Shown here piece by piece: positions 19,974-29,103 of a stretch of 64,000 nucleotides of DNA; within the stretch, counting starts at the first letter, position 1, and every line of letters starts with the position of its first letter. The position numbers and the translations under genes were made by a program. The DNA lies in NCBI RefSeq assembly GCF_001545035.1, contig NZ_FCOJ02000006.1:62001-126000 (forward strand). Reading direction: 5' to 3'. The notes under the pieces were generated by a model that was not told the DNA's origin, made no database searches, and saw only the letters and a list, made by a program, of their open reading frames with translations. Source of the DNA: Caballeronia glebae. GTDB taxonomy: Bacteria; Pseudomonadota; Gammaproteobacteria; Burkholderiales; Burkholderiaceae.

Positions 19974-20324
19974 TCAGTGCGGTCTCAGGTGCAGTTCGTT
20001 GCTGACCGACTGCACGCCCGGCACACCGCGCGCCACGGCGAGCGCTTTCTGGATCTGCACCTCCGAATCCACATATCCCGACAACTGCACGACGCCGCGA
20101 TAGGTCGCGACGCTCACCGGCAACGGCTTCAGTCCCGGATCGGCGGAAAGCGCGGCTTTCACCCGGGCGGCCAGCGCGGCGTCGTCGGTTGCGATTTCGC
20201 CTCCCGTGCCCGTGTTCGCCGATGTCGCCGGGCTCGACTTGCAACCGGCGATGAAAGCGAAGGCAGGCAACGCGAGCGCCGCGACGATCAAAAACCGGCT
20301 CCGGATGAAAGGCGTGCTTTGCAT
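19974..20324 (-). CDS. BON-domain lipoprotein
   Basis: A 116-residue secreted protein with a lipoprotein signal: hydrophobic stretch 11-26 and lipobox IAGC with Cys28. Residues 45-112 form one BON domain (AARVKAALSADPGL, VVQLSGYVDS, GVPGVQSVSNEL). BON proteins of the OsmY/YraP type are periplasmic or outer-membrane associated and tied to envelope integrity. It lies between the response regulator and efp on the same strand, but gaps of about 160 and 260 bases argue against one operon. Confidence 0.85.
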   Translation of the reverse strand: MQSTPFIRSRFLIVAALALPAFAFIAGCKSSPATSANTGTGGEIATDDAALAARVKAALSADPGLKPLPVSVATYRGVVQLSGYVDSEVQIQKALAVARGVPGVQSVSNELHLRPH

Positions 20325-20501
20325 GTCGGCTTGGAAATCTTGATCTTTGGACCGAGCAGAAACCGTGCCAGGCAGTTAAATTTTCCGATGGACGCAGTTC
20401 GCGCCAGCCGGACGCGAATTCCTGAGTGAATCGGTACTGGGCCTAATCGGGGTGCGACCGGTAAAGTTTGCCTGAAGTTGTCAAAAAATTCATGCAAAAG
20501 A

Positions 20502-20527
20502 AAAAGCGCCCGCGATGGGCGCTTTTT
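20502..20527. terminator. Terminator downstream of efp
   Basis: AAAAGCGCCC and GGGCGCTTTT flank a GCGAT loop. On the minus strand the hairpin is followed by a T-run (rc of GCAAAAGAA), so it ends the efp transcript. Confidence 0.85.
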
Positions 20528-20587
20528 TGAACCGAACAGACGATGCGTTACACCGGCCGCCCAGCTTACGAAGCAGGGGCGTAAGGC

Positions 20588-21145
20588 TTACGCGCGGCTG
20601 CGATACTCGTTCGTGCGGGTATCGATTTCGATCTTGTCGCCGATGTTGCAGAAGAGCGGCACTTGCAGTTCGAAACCGGTGTTCAGCTTGGCGGTCTTCA
20701 GCACCTTGCCCGACGACGTGTCGCCCTTGACGGCCGGTTCCGTGTAAATGATTTCGCGAACCAGCGTGGTCGGCAGTTCGACCGAGATGGCCTTCTCGTT
20801 GTAGAACACGACTTCGCACGTCATGCCGTCTTCGAGATAGTTGAGCGCGTCGCCCATCATTTCGGCTTCGACTTCGAACTGGTTGTAGTCGGCGTCCATG
20901 AAAACGTACATCGGGTCGGCGAAGTACGAGTAGGTCACTTCCTTGCGATCGAGCACGACGACATCGAACTTGTCGTCTGCCTTGTAGACGGTTTCCATGC
21001 CGGCCGCGGTCAGCAGGTTCTTGAACTTCATCTTCACGACCGCGGAGTTGCGGCCCGACTTGTTGTACTCGGCGCGTTGCACGACCATGGCATCGCTGCC
21101 GATCATGACGACGTTGCCGACGCGGAGTTCTTGTGCGGTCTTCAT
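20588..21145 (-). CDS. efp: Elongation factor P with Arg32
   Basis: EF-P enters the ribosomal E site and rescues ribosomes stalled on consecutive prolines. The 185 residues start [13 protein letters not shown]. The tip residue is Arg32 in KSGRNS, the type that is rhamnosylated by EarP instead of the Lys34 lysylated in E. coli. The adjacent earP gene on the same strand agrees with this. The open frame extends 48 codons upstream of the ATG, but the family starts here. Confidence 0.97.
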   Translation of the reverse strand: MKTAQELRVGNVVMIGSDAMVVQRAEYNKSGRNSAVVKMKFKNLLTAAGMETVYKADDKFDVVVLDRKEVTYSYFADPMYVFMDADYNQFEVEAEMMGDALNYLEDGMTCEVVFYNEKAISVELPTTLVREIIYTEPAVKGDTSSGKVLKTAKLNTGFELQVPLFCNIGDKIEIDTRTNEYRSRA

Positions 21146-21408
21146 AAAACTGGTCCTGTACGAATGTATATGGCTTGAATGCCTGGAATGAATCGATCGG
21201 ACGGCGGCGGTGTCTCGGTTTTTATACCGCCGCCGTGCGAGAGTTCGGGCTAACGAGGGATCTGCCTCTAACTGACCTGCGCGGCGCAAAGCTGAAAGAA
21301 TTCGACTTGGCTTTGCCGCTGCTTCCTCGGATAACCGCTTATTTTAACTGAGTTTTTGCTTATTTGGCCAGTCGATTGGCGCGCCCGAAACGCGGCGGCG
21401 CGCGATAT

Positions 21409-22566
21409 TCATCTGGTCATTCGCGAGGCGGCGTGCGCAACGAGATTCCCGGCCAGATCGCCGACGCCCGCGAGTTCCTTCGCCCATTTCACGGCGCGGC
21501 GCTCCAGGTCGCGCCGATGCGCCCGGAGCTCCGCCCAGTCCGGCACGCCCGCGCCGTTCCAAGCGTGCCAGAAGCGCGCGAGCGCCTCCCGCGTGGACGG
21601 ATCGAGCGTGCGCGTGTAATGCGCGAGCGCGGCGTCGAGCTTCGGCAGATGGGCGGCGTCGGCTTGCGGATAGATGTGCCAGACGAACGGCTTCATAGCC
21701 CATTGCGCGCGCACGAAGGAATCTTCGCCGCGCACGAAGTTGATGTCGGCGGCCCAGAGCAATTCGTCGAAACGCGATTGCTCGACGAAGCCGAGCGCGT
21801 GCGCCTGCAGCGCGCCCGCGCACGCCGTCGTTCCGGCCGTGAACTTCGGCACGCCGAAAAAGCGTGCGAGCGCGCCTGAGATGCGGCCTTCGGGCACGAG
21901 CAGCACCACGGGCGCATCGCCGTCGCGCCATTGCGTGAGGAGGGCGTCGACGGCCGGATTCTCGTACGCGAAGAGCGACACGACCGTATGCTCGCCGCCC
22001 GGCCGCTCGATGCCGACGCGCTCGCGCCACCACGCGTTCGCATCGAAGCGCTCGCGGCGCGCATCGAGATCGCGCTCCTTCAGCACGCCGCCCGTGCCGC
22101 GGCCGAACCCGGGAAAGAAAAAACTCTTGTCGAGCGGATAGCGCGGGTGCGGCGACGGCCGCATGTGGAAATCCGCGACCCAATCTTCGCCGCTCAGATA
22201 TTCGAGATTGATCCACACGGGCTTCGGGTCGCGGCGCGCCATCGCGGCGATGTACGCATGCGGCAACTCGCACGCGAACGCCTCGATCACGACATCGGCG
22301 ATGGCGAGCGTGTCGCCCGCATGCGCAGGCTCGCGCCAGTGTTCGATCGTGATGTCCATCGCGTCCTGACGCGGCAGCGTCGCGTCGACCTCGGGGCAGA
22401 GCGCATGAAATACCTTCAGATCGTCGACGAAAAGACGCACGCGCCAGCCGTGTTCCGCGCGCAACTGCCGCGCGAGGCGCCAGCACACGCCGATGTCGCC
22501 GAAATTGTCGACCACCGCGCAGAAGATGTCGCAGGCGAGTTCCGGATCGGCGGGAAGCGTAGTCAT
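21409..22566 (-). CDS. earP: EF-P arginine rhamnosyltransferase EarP
   Basis: EarP moves rhamnose from dTDP-rhamnose onto Arg32 of EF-P, which EF-P of this class needs to work. The 385 residues begin with the typical DIFCAVVDNFGDIGVCWRLARQL region (trimmed here: DNFGDIG at 20-26 holds the catalytic aspartates known from studied EarPs). The C-terminal half has PFVWHIYPQ and RGEDSFVRAQ, which fit nucleotide-sugar and substrate binding. efp starts 263 bases downstream on the same strand; the gap is AT-rich around 21340 and probably carries an efp promoter. Confidence 0.93.
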   Translation of the reverse strand: MTTLPADPELACDIFCAVVDNFGDIGVCWRLARQLRAEHGWRVRLFVDDLKVFHALCPEVDATLPRQDAMDITIEHWREPAHAGDTLAIADVVIEAFACELPHAYIAAMARRDPKPVWINLEYLSGEDWVADFHMRPSPHPRYPLDKSFFFPGFGRGTGGVLKERDLDARRERFDANAWWRERVGIERPGGEHTVVSLFAYENPAVDALLTQWRDGDAPVVLLVPEGRISGALARFFGVPKFTAGTTACAGALQAHALGFVEQSRFDELLWAADINFVRGEDSFVRAQWAMKPFVWHIYPQADAAHLPKLDAALAHYTRTLDPSTREALARFWHAWNGAGVPDWAELRAHRRDLERRAVKWAKELAGVGDLAGNLVAHAASRMTR

Positions 22567-22668
22567 AAGGACGAAGGCGCGCGGCGTAATGTTCTAAACT
22601 GGCGATTCTAAGACAACGCTAGCGGCGCGGCTCGCACCCGCGCCGATGCTTTCCCGTCCCCTTGCTGC

Positions 22669-24891
22669 ATGACTGACACCGACGCCCCCCAACCGGATTT
22701 CGACCCGAAGAAGACGCTTTCGCAATTGCCGCATATGCCTGGCGTGTACCGCTATTACGACGGCGACGGCAACGTGCTCTACGTCGGCAAAGCGCGCAAT
22801 CTGAAAAAACGCGTGTCGAGCTACTTCACGAAGACGCTGCATTCGCCGCGCATCGCGATGATGGTCACGCGCATTCGCAAGATCGAGACGACCGTCACGC
22901 GCTCGGAAGCTGAAGCGCTGCTGCTCGAAAACAATCTGATCAAGGCGCTCACGCCGCGCTACAACATTCTTTTTCGCGACGACAAGTCGTATCCGTTCCT
23001 CAAGCTCACCGGCCACAAATTTCCGCGCATGGCGTATTACCGCGGCGCGGTCGACAAGAAGAATCAGTACTTCGGTCCGTTTCCGAGCGCGTGGGCGGTG
23101 CGCGAGAGCATCCAGATCCTGCAGCGCGTGTTCCAGTTGCGCACCTGCGAGGATTCGGTGTTCAACAACCGCACGCGGCCGTGCCTGCTGCATCAGATCG
23201 GCCGCTGCACGGCGCCGTGCACCGGTTTGATCGGCGAGGAGGACTACGCGCGCGACGTGTCGAACGCGTCGCGCTTTCTGCTCGGACGTCAGGGCGAAGT
23301 GATGAAGGAGCTGGAGCAGAAGATGCACGCGTTCGCCGCCGACCTGAAATTCGAGCAGGCGGCGGCGGTGCGCAATCAGATGAGTTCGCTCTCGACCGTG
23401 CTGCATCAGCAGGCGATCGAAGTGGGCGGCGAGAGCGACGTCGATATCCTCGCGGTCGTCGCGCTCGGCGGCAAGGTGTGCGTGAATCTCGCGATGGTGC
23501 GCGGCGGCCGTCATTTGGGCGACAAGGCGTATTTTCCGGCGCACGTCGAAAGCGCGATCGCGCTCGACGATGAAGACGATCTGCCCGATGTGGCCGATGT
23601 GGCCGATGTGGCCGATCTGCCCGATGTGGCCGATGTGGCCGATGCGGCCGATGTGGCCGATGTGGCCGATGTGGCCGATGTCGCCGATGTCGCCGATGTC
23701 GCCGATGTGGCCGATGTCACCGCTCTCGCCGAGACGCGCGCCGAAGCCGCAGATGAAACGCCCGTGGAAGCGAGCGCCGCTCCCGCGCCAGTCGAGACGG
23801 AAACGGAAGTCGAACCCGAAGCCGAACCCGAAGCCCGCGAAGGCGCGCTCGAATCCGAAGTGCTGGAAGCCTTCATGGCGCAGCATTACATCGGCAATCG
23901 CGTTCCGCCGGTGCTGGTCGTGAGTCACGCGCCGTCGAGCCGTGAACTCGTCGATCTGCTGATCGAGCAGGCGGGCCACAAGGTCACGCTGCTGCGTCAG
24001 CCGCAAGGCCAGAAGCGCGCGTGGCTCTCGATGGCCGAAAACAACGCCAAGCTCGCGCTCGCGCGTCTCTTGTCGGAGCAAGGCTCGCAGCAGGCGCGCA
24101 CGCGCTCGCTCGCGGATACGCTCTCCATGGAGATGGACGATCTCGCGCAACTGCGCATCGAGTGCTTCGACGTCAGTCACACGATGGGCGAGGCGACGCA
24201 GGCGTCGTGCGTCGTGTATCACCATCACAAGATGCAGTCGGGCGAGTACCGGCGATACAACATCACCGGCATCACGCCCGGCGACGACTACGCTGCGATG
24301 CGCCAGGTGCTCACGCGCCGCTACGAGAAGATGGTCGCGCAGGCGGCCGCCAACGCGAACGACGAAGCCGCGACGCTGCAACCCGACGCCGCAGCCGATC
24401 CCAACGTCACGCCCGATGCCGCCGAACCGGTCGCGGCGGGCGGCACGCTGCCGAACATCGTGCTGATCGACGGCGGCAAGGGACAGGTCGAGATCGCGCG
24501 GCAGGTATTCTCCGAACTCGGACTGGATCACGGCATGCTGGTGGGTGTCGCGAAAGGGGAAGGGCGCAAGGTGGGACTCGAAACGCTGGTGTTCGCCGAC
24601 GGCCGCGCGGCGCTCGAACTCGGCAAGGAAAGCGCGGCGCTGATGCTCGTCGCGCAGATTCGCGACGAGGCGCACCGCTTCGCGATCACCGGGATGCGCG
24701 CGAAGCGGGCGAAGGCCCGGCAGACTTCGCGGCTGGAGGAGCTGGAAGGCGTCGGCGCGAAACGCCGTCAGCGGCTCTTGTCGCGCTTTGGCGGGTTGCG
24801 CGGGGTGCAGGCGGCGAGCGTCGAGGACCTGGCGAGCGTCGAAGGCATTTCGCTCGCGCTCGCGCAGCAGATCTATCGTCAGTTGCATTGA
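22669..24891 (+). CDS. uvrC: Excinuclease ABC subunit C, with repeat insertion
   Basis: UvrC makes both incisions in nucleotide excision repair. The N-terminal GIY-YIG nuclease ([20 protein letters not shown]), the UVR helix pair ([17 protein letters not shown]), the RNase H-like nuclease ([23 protein letters not shown]) and a C-terminal helix-hairpin-helix pair ([24 protein letters not shown]) are all present. E. coli UvrC has 610 residues; this one has 740. The extra length is mainly residues 295-400, which include a 16-unit Asp-Val-Ala repeat (304-351) and an acidic Glu/Ala/Pro tract, plus a smaller Ala/Asp-rich insert near 560-590. The inserts lie between domains, so the enzyme is probably active. 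Confidence 0.95.
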   Translation: MTDTDAPQPDFDPKKTLSQLPHMPGVYRYYDGDGNVLYVGKARNLKKRVSSYFTKTLHSPRIAMMVTRIRKIETTVTRSEAEALLLENNLIKALTPRYNILFRDDKSYPFLKLTGHKFPRMAYYRGAVDKKNQYFGPFPSAWAVRESIQILQRVFQLRTCEDSVFNNRTRPCLLHQIGRCTAPCTGLIGEEDYARDVSNASRFLLGRQGEVMKELEQKMHAFAADLKFEQAAAVRNQMSSLSTVLHQQAIEVGGESDVDILAVVALGGKVCVNLAMVRGGRHLGDKAYFPAHVESAIALDDEDDLPDVADVADVADLPDVADVADAADVADVADVADVADVADVADVADVTALAETRAEAADETPVEASAAPAPVETETEVEPEAEPEAREGALESEVLEAFMAQHYIGNRVPPVLVVSHAPSSRELVDLLIEQAGHKVTLLRQPQGQKRAWLSMAENNAKLALARLLSEQGSQQARTRSLADTLSMEMDDLAQLRIECFDVSHTMGEATQASCVVYHHHKMQSGEYRRYNITGITPGDDYAAMRQVLTRRYEKMVAQAAANANDEAATLQPDAAADPNVTPDAAEPVAAGGTLPNIVLIDGGKGQVEIARQVFSELGLDHGMLVGVAKGEGRKVGLETLVFADGRAALELGKESAALMLVAQIRDEAHRFAITGMRAKRAKARQTSRLEELEGVGAKRRQRLLSRFGGLRGVQAASVEDLASVEGISLALAQQIYRQLH
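23578..23721 (+). repeat. Tandem 9-base repeat, 16 units, inside uvrC
   Basis: The unit is GATGTGGCC (Asp-Val-Ala). Sixteen consecutive units are present, with variants GATCTGCCC (units 1 and 5), GATGCGGCC (unit 8), GATGTCGCC (units 12-14) and a final GATGTCACC. The variants GTG/GTC suggest expansion by replication slippage followed by drift. Confidence 0.97.
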
Positions 24892-24999
24892 GCCGCAAAG
24901 CCGCCGCGAGGGCTGCCGCACCGGTAGGCCGCCTTGTGAGCGCGGGGGCGACGCGGCACAATGGCGGCTTCCTTACATGTCCCTCAACCGTTTTCGCAC

Positions 25000-25596
25000 A
25001 TGCCGTTCAATCTACCGATCTTCCTGACGTGGCTGCGAATCGTGCTGATTCCGCTCGTTGTGGGCGTGTTCTATCTGCCGGACATGATGATGAGCCCGGA
25101 GCATCGCAACCTGCTCGGCATGGTCATCTTCGTGCTCGCCGCACTCACCGATTGGTTCGACGGCTTTCTCGCGCGCAAACTCAATCAGACATCGTCGTTC
25201 GGCGCGTTCCTCGATCCGGTCGCCGACAAGCTCATGGTCACGGCCGCGCTGCTCGTGCTCGTGCAGTTGTCGCGGCTGAACGCGGTGATCGCGCTCATCA
25301 TCGTCGGACGCGAGATCACCATTTCGGCGCTGCGCGAGTGGATGGCGCAGATCGGCGCATCGAAGAGCGTCGCGGTGAATCAGCTCGGCAAGTTCAAGAC
25401 CGTGTGCCAGATGGTCGCGATCCCGATGCTGCTCTTCTACGGGCCGCTGAAGATCGCCGGCACGCCCTGGCTGATCGACACACGCGTGTGGGGCTTGTGG
25501 CTCATCTATGTCGCCGCGTTCCTCACCGTCTGGTCGATGTTCTATTACATGAAGCTCGCGTGGCCGCAAATTCGCGAGCGCGGCGGCATGCTTTGA
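25000..25596 (+). CDS. pgsA: CDP-diacylglycerol-glycerol-3-phosphate 3-phosphatidyltransferase
   Basis: PgsA makes phosphatidylglycerol phosphate, the committed step toward phosphatidylglycerol and cardiolipin. The 198-residue membrane protein has the CDP-alcohol phosphatidyltransferase motif D-G-x2-A-R-x8-G-x3-D-x3-D (DWFDGFLARKLNQTSSFGAFLDPVADK region, about 47-72) and about four to five membrane segments. ATG 25000 (MPFNLPIFLTWLR) is the family start. It follows uvrC, the same adjacency as in E. coli. Confidence 0.95.
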   Translation: MPFNLPIFLTWLRIVLIPLVVGVFYLPDMMMSPEHRNLLGMVIFVLAALTDWFDGFLARKLNQTSSFGAFLDPVADKLMVTAALLVLVQLSRLNAVIALIIVGREITISALREWMAQIGASKSVAVNQLGKFKTVCQMVAIPMLLFYGPLKIAGTPWLIDTRVWGLWLIYVAAFLTVWSMFYYMKLAWPQIRERGGML

Positions 25597-25658
25597 GGTG
25601 ATCGACCGGCTCATTGCGAAAACTCGCATCGAACCGAAAAATTCCTCTCACAAAACTA

Positions 25659-25687
25659 TTGACAGCCTTCTTTAGCTTCTACATAAT
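25659..25687 (+). promoter_or_regulatory. Sigma70 promoter for the tRNA-Gly/tRNA-Cys unit
   Basis: TTGACA (25659-25664), 17-base spacer, CATAAT (25682-25687). The -35 is a perfect consensus. The tRNA-Gly begins about 65 bases downstream. Confidence 0.87.
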
Positions 25688-25752
25688 CTCGTTTCTCTGA
25701 CGCACGGCGCGACGCAGCAAGCGAAGCAAAAGCGAAAGAAGGCAGCAAAAAT

Positions 25753-25828
25753 GCGGGAGTAGCTCAGTTGGTAGAGCGCAACCTTGCCAAGGTTGAGGTC
25801 GCGAGTTCGAGCCTCGTCTCCCGCTCCA
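25753..25828 (+). tRNA. tRNA-Gly (anticodon GCC)
   Basis: 76 bases including the encoded CCA. Acceptor GCGGGAG pairs with CTCCCGC; D arm contains AGCTCAGTTGGTAGAGC; anticodon loop TTGCCAA places GCC at 25786-25788; T arm contains GTTCGAGCC. All four arms fold. Confidence 0.97.
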
Positions 25829-25907
25829 GTCAAAGGGGAAGCCAAGCTTCCCTTTTTGTTTGGTGGCTCAGCCGGTTTAATGTCCGGTTTGCACCAAATC
25901 CGCTTGT

Positions 25908-25981
25908 GGCGCGGTAGCAAAGCGGTTATGCAGCGGCCTGCAAAGCCGTTTAGACCGGTTCGACTCCGGTCCGCGCCTCCA
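25908..25981 (+). tRNA. tRNA-Cys (anticodon GCA)
   Basis: 74 bases including CCA. Acceptor GGCGCGG pairs with CCGCGCC; anticodon GCA at 25940-25942 within CTGCAAA; T loop GTTCGACTC. It lies 79 bases after tRNA-Gly with no promoter in between, so the two are probably cotranscribed. Confidence 0.96.
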
Positions 25982-25986
25982 CTTGA

Positions 25987-26015
25987 AAAGCCCTGATCCG
26001 TCAGGGCTTTTTCTT
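25987..26015 (+). terminator. Terminator after tRNA-Cys
   Basis: AAAGCCCTGA and TCAGGGCTTT flank a TCCG loop, followed by TTCTTTT. Confidence 0.9.
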
Positions 26016-26094
26016 TTGGAGCGCCGAAAGCCAGCCGATTCTGCGTCCCGCCGCGGCACGGCATAATTGCAAGACTTCCGCCACACCAACTCCA

Positions 26095-26589
26095 ATGACC
26101 GACTCAACCACCCAACTCGAATGGCGCTGGAAGCGTTTCGATGACCTGACGACGACCGAGGTCTACGACATGCTCGCGGCGCGCAGCGCCGTGTTCGTCG
26201 TCGAGCAGAACTGCGTGTATGGAGACATCGACGGGCTCGATATCGACGCGTGGCATCTCCTTGCGTATGGCGAAGGCGAGCAGCGTCCCACGCTCGCGGG
26301 CTATCTGCGTGTGCTGTTGCCGGGTCATCCGGACGAGAGCGAGAAGGACGTGCGCATCGGCCGCGTGCTGACGACCGCGCGCTTCCGCGGCCTCAAGCTC
26401 GGCAACGCGATGCTCGAACGCGCGCTCGAACACATTCTGAAGCAATGGCCCGATCAGCCGATCAGCCTGCACGCGCAAGCGCATTTGCAGCGTTTTTACG
26501 GCGCGTTCGGCTTCGTGCCGTCGTCGGGTCTGCATGACGAAGACGGCATACCGCACGTATGGATGCGCCGTCCCGGCTTCGAATCATGA
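26095..26589 (+). CDS. elaA: GNAT-family N-acetyltransferase, ElaA type
   Basis: The 164 residues match the ElaA branch of the GNAT superfamily: an N-terminal W-x-x-F-x-x-L-x-x-x-E-x-Y-x-x-L-x-x-R pattern, VFVVEQNCVYGDIDGLD, then the acetyl-CoA-binding core RIGRVLTTARFRGLKLGNAML. The substrate is not known for the family. Its TGA overlaps the end of the convergent ctaG-like gene by six bases, so the two stop codons are back to back. Confidence 0.87.
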   Translation: MTDSTTQLEWRWKRFDDLTTTEVYDMLAARSAVFVVEQNCVYGDIDGLDIDAWHLLAYGEGEQRPTLAGYLRVLLPGHPDESEKDVRIGRVLTTARFRGLKLGNAMLERALEHILKQWPDQPISLHAQAHLQRFYGAFGFVPSSGLHDEDGIPHVWMRRPGFES

Positions 26590-27462
26590 TGTCGTGGCCT
26601 TCGGGCCGCTAACCGGCGCGCCCGCGCCGCGTCCGTCGCGTTCCTTTCTCAGTCGCGAGCGCGCCGACAACCGCAGCCAGTGACGCAGCGCGATCAGCGC
26701 GCCTAACACGCTCATCATCGATCCGGGAATCCATAGCAAGAGGCCGCCGATCTGCTGATCGCGCATCGGCGTGATCCACGTGAACGCGCGGCCGCAAATG
26801 GAATAGATCGGATACAGCTCGTGCGGCGTGAAGAAAATGTACGCGCCGAGGAGAATCTGCGGCGGTATCGCGGCGATCACGACGAGAACCCGTCTGCCGG
26901 GCGCGAGGCGCGCGGGCGGCGCGGGGCGCGGGTCCAGAATCAGCCACCAGAAAAGCAGACCGTCGATCACCATGCTCCAGTTCATCACCCGATAAAGCCG
27001 GTAATCGAGCATCGCCTTGAAGTGGATCGGCGAAAGCAGCCAGAAGTAGATCAGCCCGACGAACAGCGCGACCGCGATTACGGGATTGAACACGATATCG
27101 AAGAAAACGCGCGCGATTCGGGTCTGCGCGGCCGGCCGCAGCCAGCGCCGCCGCCATTCGAATGGAACGCCCGCGCGCAGCGCCGCGCCCGGATGCGACA
27201 GCGCGATCAAAAACGGCCCGAGATGATGCAGCACGAGATGCTGCAGGCGATGCATGAAGAATTCGTGCTCGAAGAAGTAATCGAGCCGCGTGTGCAGCGC
27301 GACGTAGAGCGCGACGAGGCCGAACCAGAACGCGATGCGCCGCGAAATCGACACGCGCGCATGCCGCGCTCCGCGCGCGAACAGAATCCCCGCGACGAGC
27401 ACCGCGATCACGACCGTCGGCGACGGCTCCCACGGATCGAGCCAGTAGAGCAGCGTGCCCAT
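26584..27462 (-). CDS. CtaG-like cytochrome c oxidase assembly protein (caa3_CtaG family)
   Basis: A 292-residue integral membrane protein with about seven hydrophobic segments. The His-rich stretch MHRLQHLVLHHLGPFLIALSHPG is characteristic of the caa3-type CtaG family (PF09678), thought to help place copper in the oxidase. Late segments include LLGAYIFFTPHELYPIY and the MRDQQIGGLLLWIPG motif. A gene for a Sco-type copper chaperone ends two bases before its start on the same strand, so copper insertion into an oxidase is a reasonable joint role. Confidence 0.85.
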   Translation of the reverse strand: MGTLLYWLDPWEPSPTVVIAVLVAGILFARGARHARVSISRRIAFWFGLVALYVALHTRLDYFFEHEFFMHRLQHLVLHHLGPFLIALSHPGAALRAGVPFEWRRRWLRPAAQTRIARVFFDIVFNPVIAVALFVGLIYFWLLSPIHFKAMLDYRLYRVMNWSMVIDGLLFWWLILDPRPAPPARLAPGRRVLVVIAAIPPQILLGAYIFFTPHELYPIYSICGRAFTWITPMRDQQIGGLLLWIPGSMMSVLGALIALRHWLRLSARSRLRKERDGRGAGAPVSGPKATTS

Positions 27463-27464
27463 CG

Positions 27465-28088
27465 TCAGGCGTCCTTTGCGTGGATCACACGCTTCAGATC
27501 GGCGGCGATGGCATCGATCGAATCGTGATCGGTCGCGAGCAGGCGGGCGTGACCGGCGGCATCGAAGATATAGACGGCCGAGCTATGCGTGACTTCATAC
27601 GCGCCGTCCGCGTCGCGCTTTTCCATCTGATACGCCACGCGATAACGCTGCGCGACCGACTCGATCGCGCGGTCGGTGCCTGTGAGACCGACCGCGTGTT
27701 TGTCGTCGAACGCGCGCACGTAGGATCGCAGGAGCGCGGGCGTGTCGCGCGCCGGATCGACCGAGACGAACACGATGCGCGTTGCGTCCGCGTCAGGCCC
27801 GACGCGCTGCAGCACCTGCATGAGGCGCGCCATCGTTTCGGGGCAGACGTCGGGGCAATGCGTGTAGCCGAAGTAGACGAGCGTCGTTTTTCCCGCGAAC
27901 GACTGTCCGGTGACGGGCGCGCCGCCATCGTCGACGAGCGAGAAATCGAGGTCCGGCAAGTGACCCGATACATCGGTCAGATGCCACGGCTCGGCGGGCC
28001 TCGAACAGGCGGCGAGGGCGCACAGAGCGAGAACGGCGACGAGGCGTCGCGCGTGCCGTGCGGGAAAATCGGGGAATGAAGCGTGCAT
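27465..28088 (-). CDS. Sco1/SenC family copper chaperone lipoprotein
   Basis: Sco proteins are thioredoxin-fold, membrane-anchored copper carriers for the CuA site of cytochrome oxidase. The 207 residues have a lipobox LAAC with Cys28, the copper motif CPDVCP preceded by YFGYTH, and the distal His in THSSAVYIFD. ATG 28088 (MHASFPDF) is preferred over two ATGs about 26 codons upstream because it places the signal sequence at the N terminus. It heads a two-gene unit with the CtaG-like gene. Confidence 0.9.
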   Translation of the reverse strand: MHASFPDFPARHARRLVAVLALCALAACSRPAEPWHLTDVSGHLPDLDFSLVDDGGAPVTGQSFAGKTTLVYFGYTHCPDVCPETMARLMQVLQRVGPDADATRIVFVSVDPARDTPALLRSYVRAFDDKHAVGLTGTDRAIESVAQRYRVAYQMEKRDADGAYEVTHSSAVYIFDAAGHARLLATDHDSIDAIAADLKRVIHAKDA

Positions 28089-28350
28089 CGGGAATGGCGT
28101 TGCAGGATGATTCGATATGAACTCCGTCGCAAAATACACGCCTTTCGCTCGGCGCCAGCGCATCATCTCGCTATTGGACTATTTTTGAGACGATTTGCCG
28201 CATGATTCAAGCGCGCTGAAAGGGCGTGCGCTCAAGGCTGTAAGCTCGGAGCTTTCCGGGCCGAAAGCCTTCGCGCGGTAAGATGCGCACGCATTGCGTC
28301 GTCCGGAGCGGGCGCGCGCCACATCACAGGCAACCACAGGCCAAAGATCG

Positions 28351-29103
28351 ATGCAAATTCTTCCCGATTCCCTGTCTCTTGCCGAGACCGCCTTTTTCTT
28401 CGATTTCGACGGCACGCTCGTCGAGCTCGCCTCGACGCCCGACGGCATCTTCGTGCCGCGCTCGGTGCCCGACATTCTCGCCGCGTTGAGACGCGCGACC
28501 AACGGTGCGGTCGCGGTCGTGTCGGGCCGTGGCATCGACAACATCGACTCGTTCCTGGAAATGGCCGATTTGCCCGTTGCGGGCTTGCACGGCGCGGAAC
28601 GGCGCGATTCGAACGGCGACGTGCAGCGCATCGGCTTCAACGACGAGCGGCTGCTTCGTATGGAGCACGCGCTCGAAAAGGTCGTCAACGCGAATTCGGG
28701 CATGCTGCTCGAAATCAAGGGCGCGGCGCTCGCGCTGCATTTTCGCAATGCGCCCGACCGCGAACCGGCCGCGCGCGCGGCAACGCAAAAGCTCGTCGCG
28801 GACTACGCCGACGCCTATGTTTTGCAGCCGGGCAAGATGGTCTACGAAATCAAGCCGAAGGACGTCGACAAGGGCCGCGCGGTGCGCGCGTTCATGAGCG
28901 AGCCGCCGTTCACGGGACGCAGGCCGGTGTTCATCGGCGACGATCTCACTGACGAAAAAGGCTTTGCGGTGGTGAACGAATTCGATGGCCTTTCGATCAA
29001 GATCGGCCCCGGCGATACGGTGGCGCGCGCGCGCATCGAATCGGTCGAACTGCTGCTCGACTGGCTGCAGGTGATCGCGGGCACAGCGGGGAAGCACGCG
29101 TGA
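28351..29103 (+). CDS. otsB: Trehalose-6-phosphate phosphatase
   Basis: OtsB removes phosphate from trehalose-6-phosphate, the last step of trehalose synthesis. The 250-residue HAD hydrolase has motif I DFDGTLVELA, motif II VVSGRG, and motif IV FIGDDLTDEKGF. The TGA overlaps the otsA GTG (GTGA), so otsB is translated just ahead of its partner enzyme. The gene is divergent from the Sco gene across 262 bases with no obvious consensus promoter. Confidence 0.95.
   Translation: MQILPDSLSLAETAFFFDFDGTLVELASTPDGIFVPRSVPDILAALRRATNGAVAVVSGRGIDNIDSFLEMADLPVAGLHGAERRDSNGDVQRIGFNDERLLRMEHALEKVVNANSGMLLEIKGAALALHFRNAPDREPAARAATQKLVADYADAYVLQPGKMVYEIKPKDVDKGRAVRAFMSEPPFTGRRPVFIGDDLTDEKGFAVVNEFDGLSIKIGPGDTVARARIESVELLLDWLQVIAGTAGKHA

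Noticed and set aside
23578-23721. Short regular repeats that could be taken for a CRISPR array
   Set aside because: The units are 9 bases and contiguous, with no unique spacers, and are in frame within uvrC.
22594-24921. Minus-strand open frame with a Gly-His-Ile repeat opposite uvrC
   Set aside because: The repeat is just the reverse strand of the Asp-Val-Ala track; no start context or family match was seen.
26584-26589. Six-base overlap of elaA and the ctaG-like gene as a possible sequencing error
   Set aside because: Both proteins keep normal ends and the two stop codons sit back to back, which is a common tail-to-tail arrangement.
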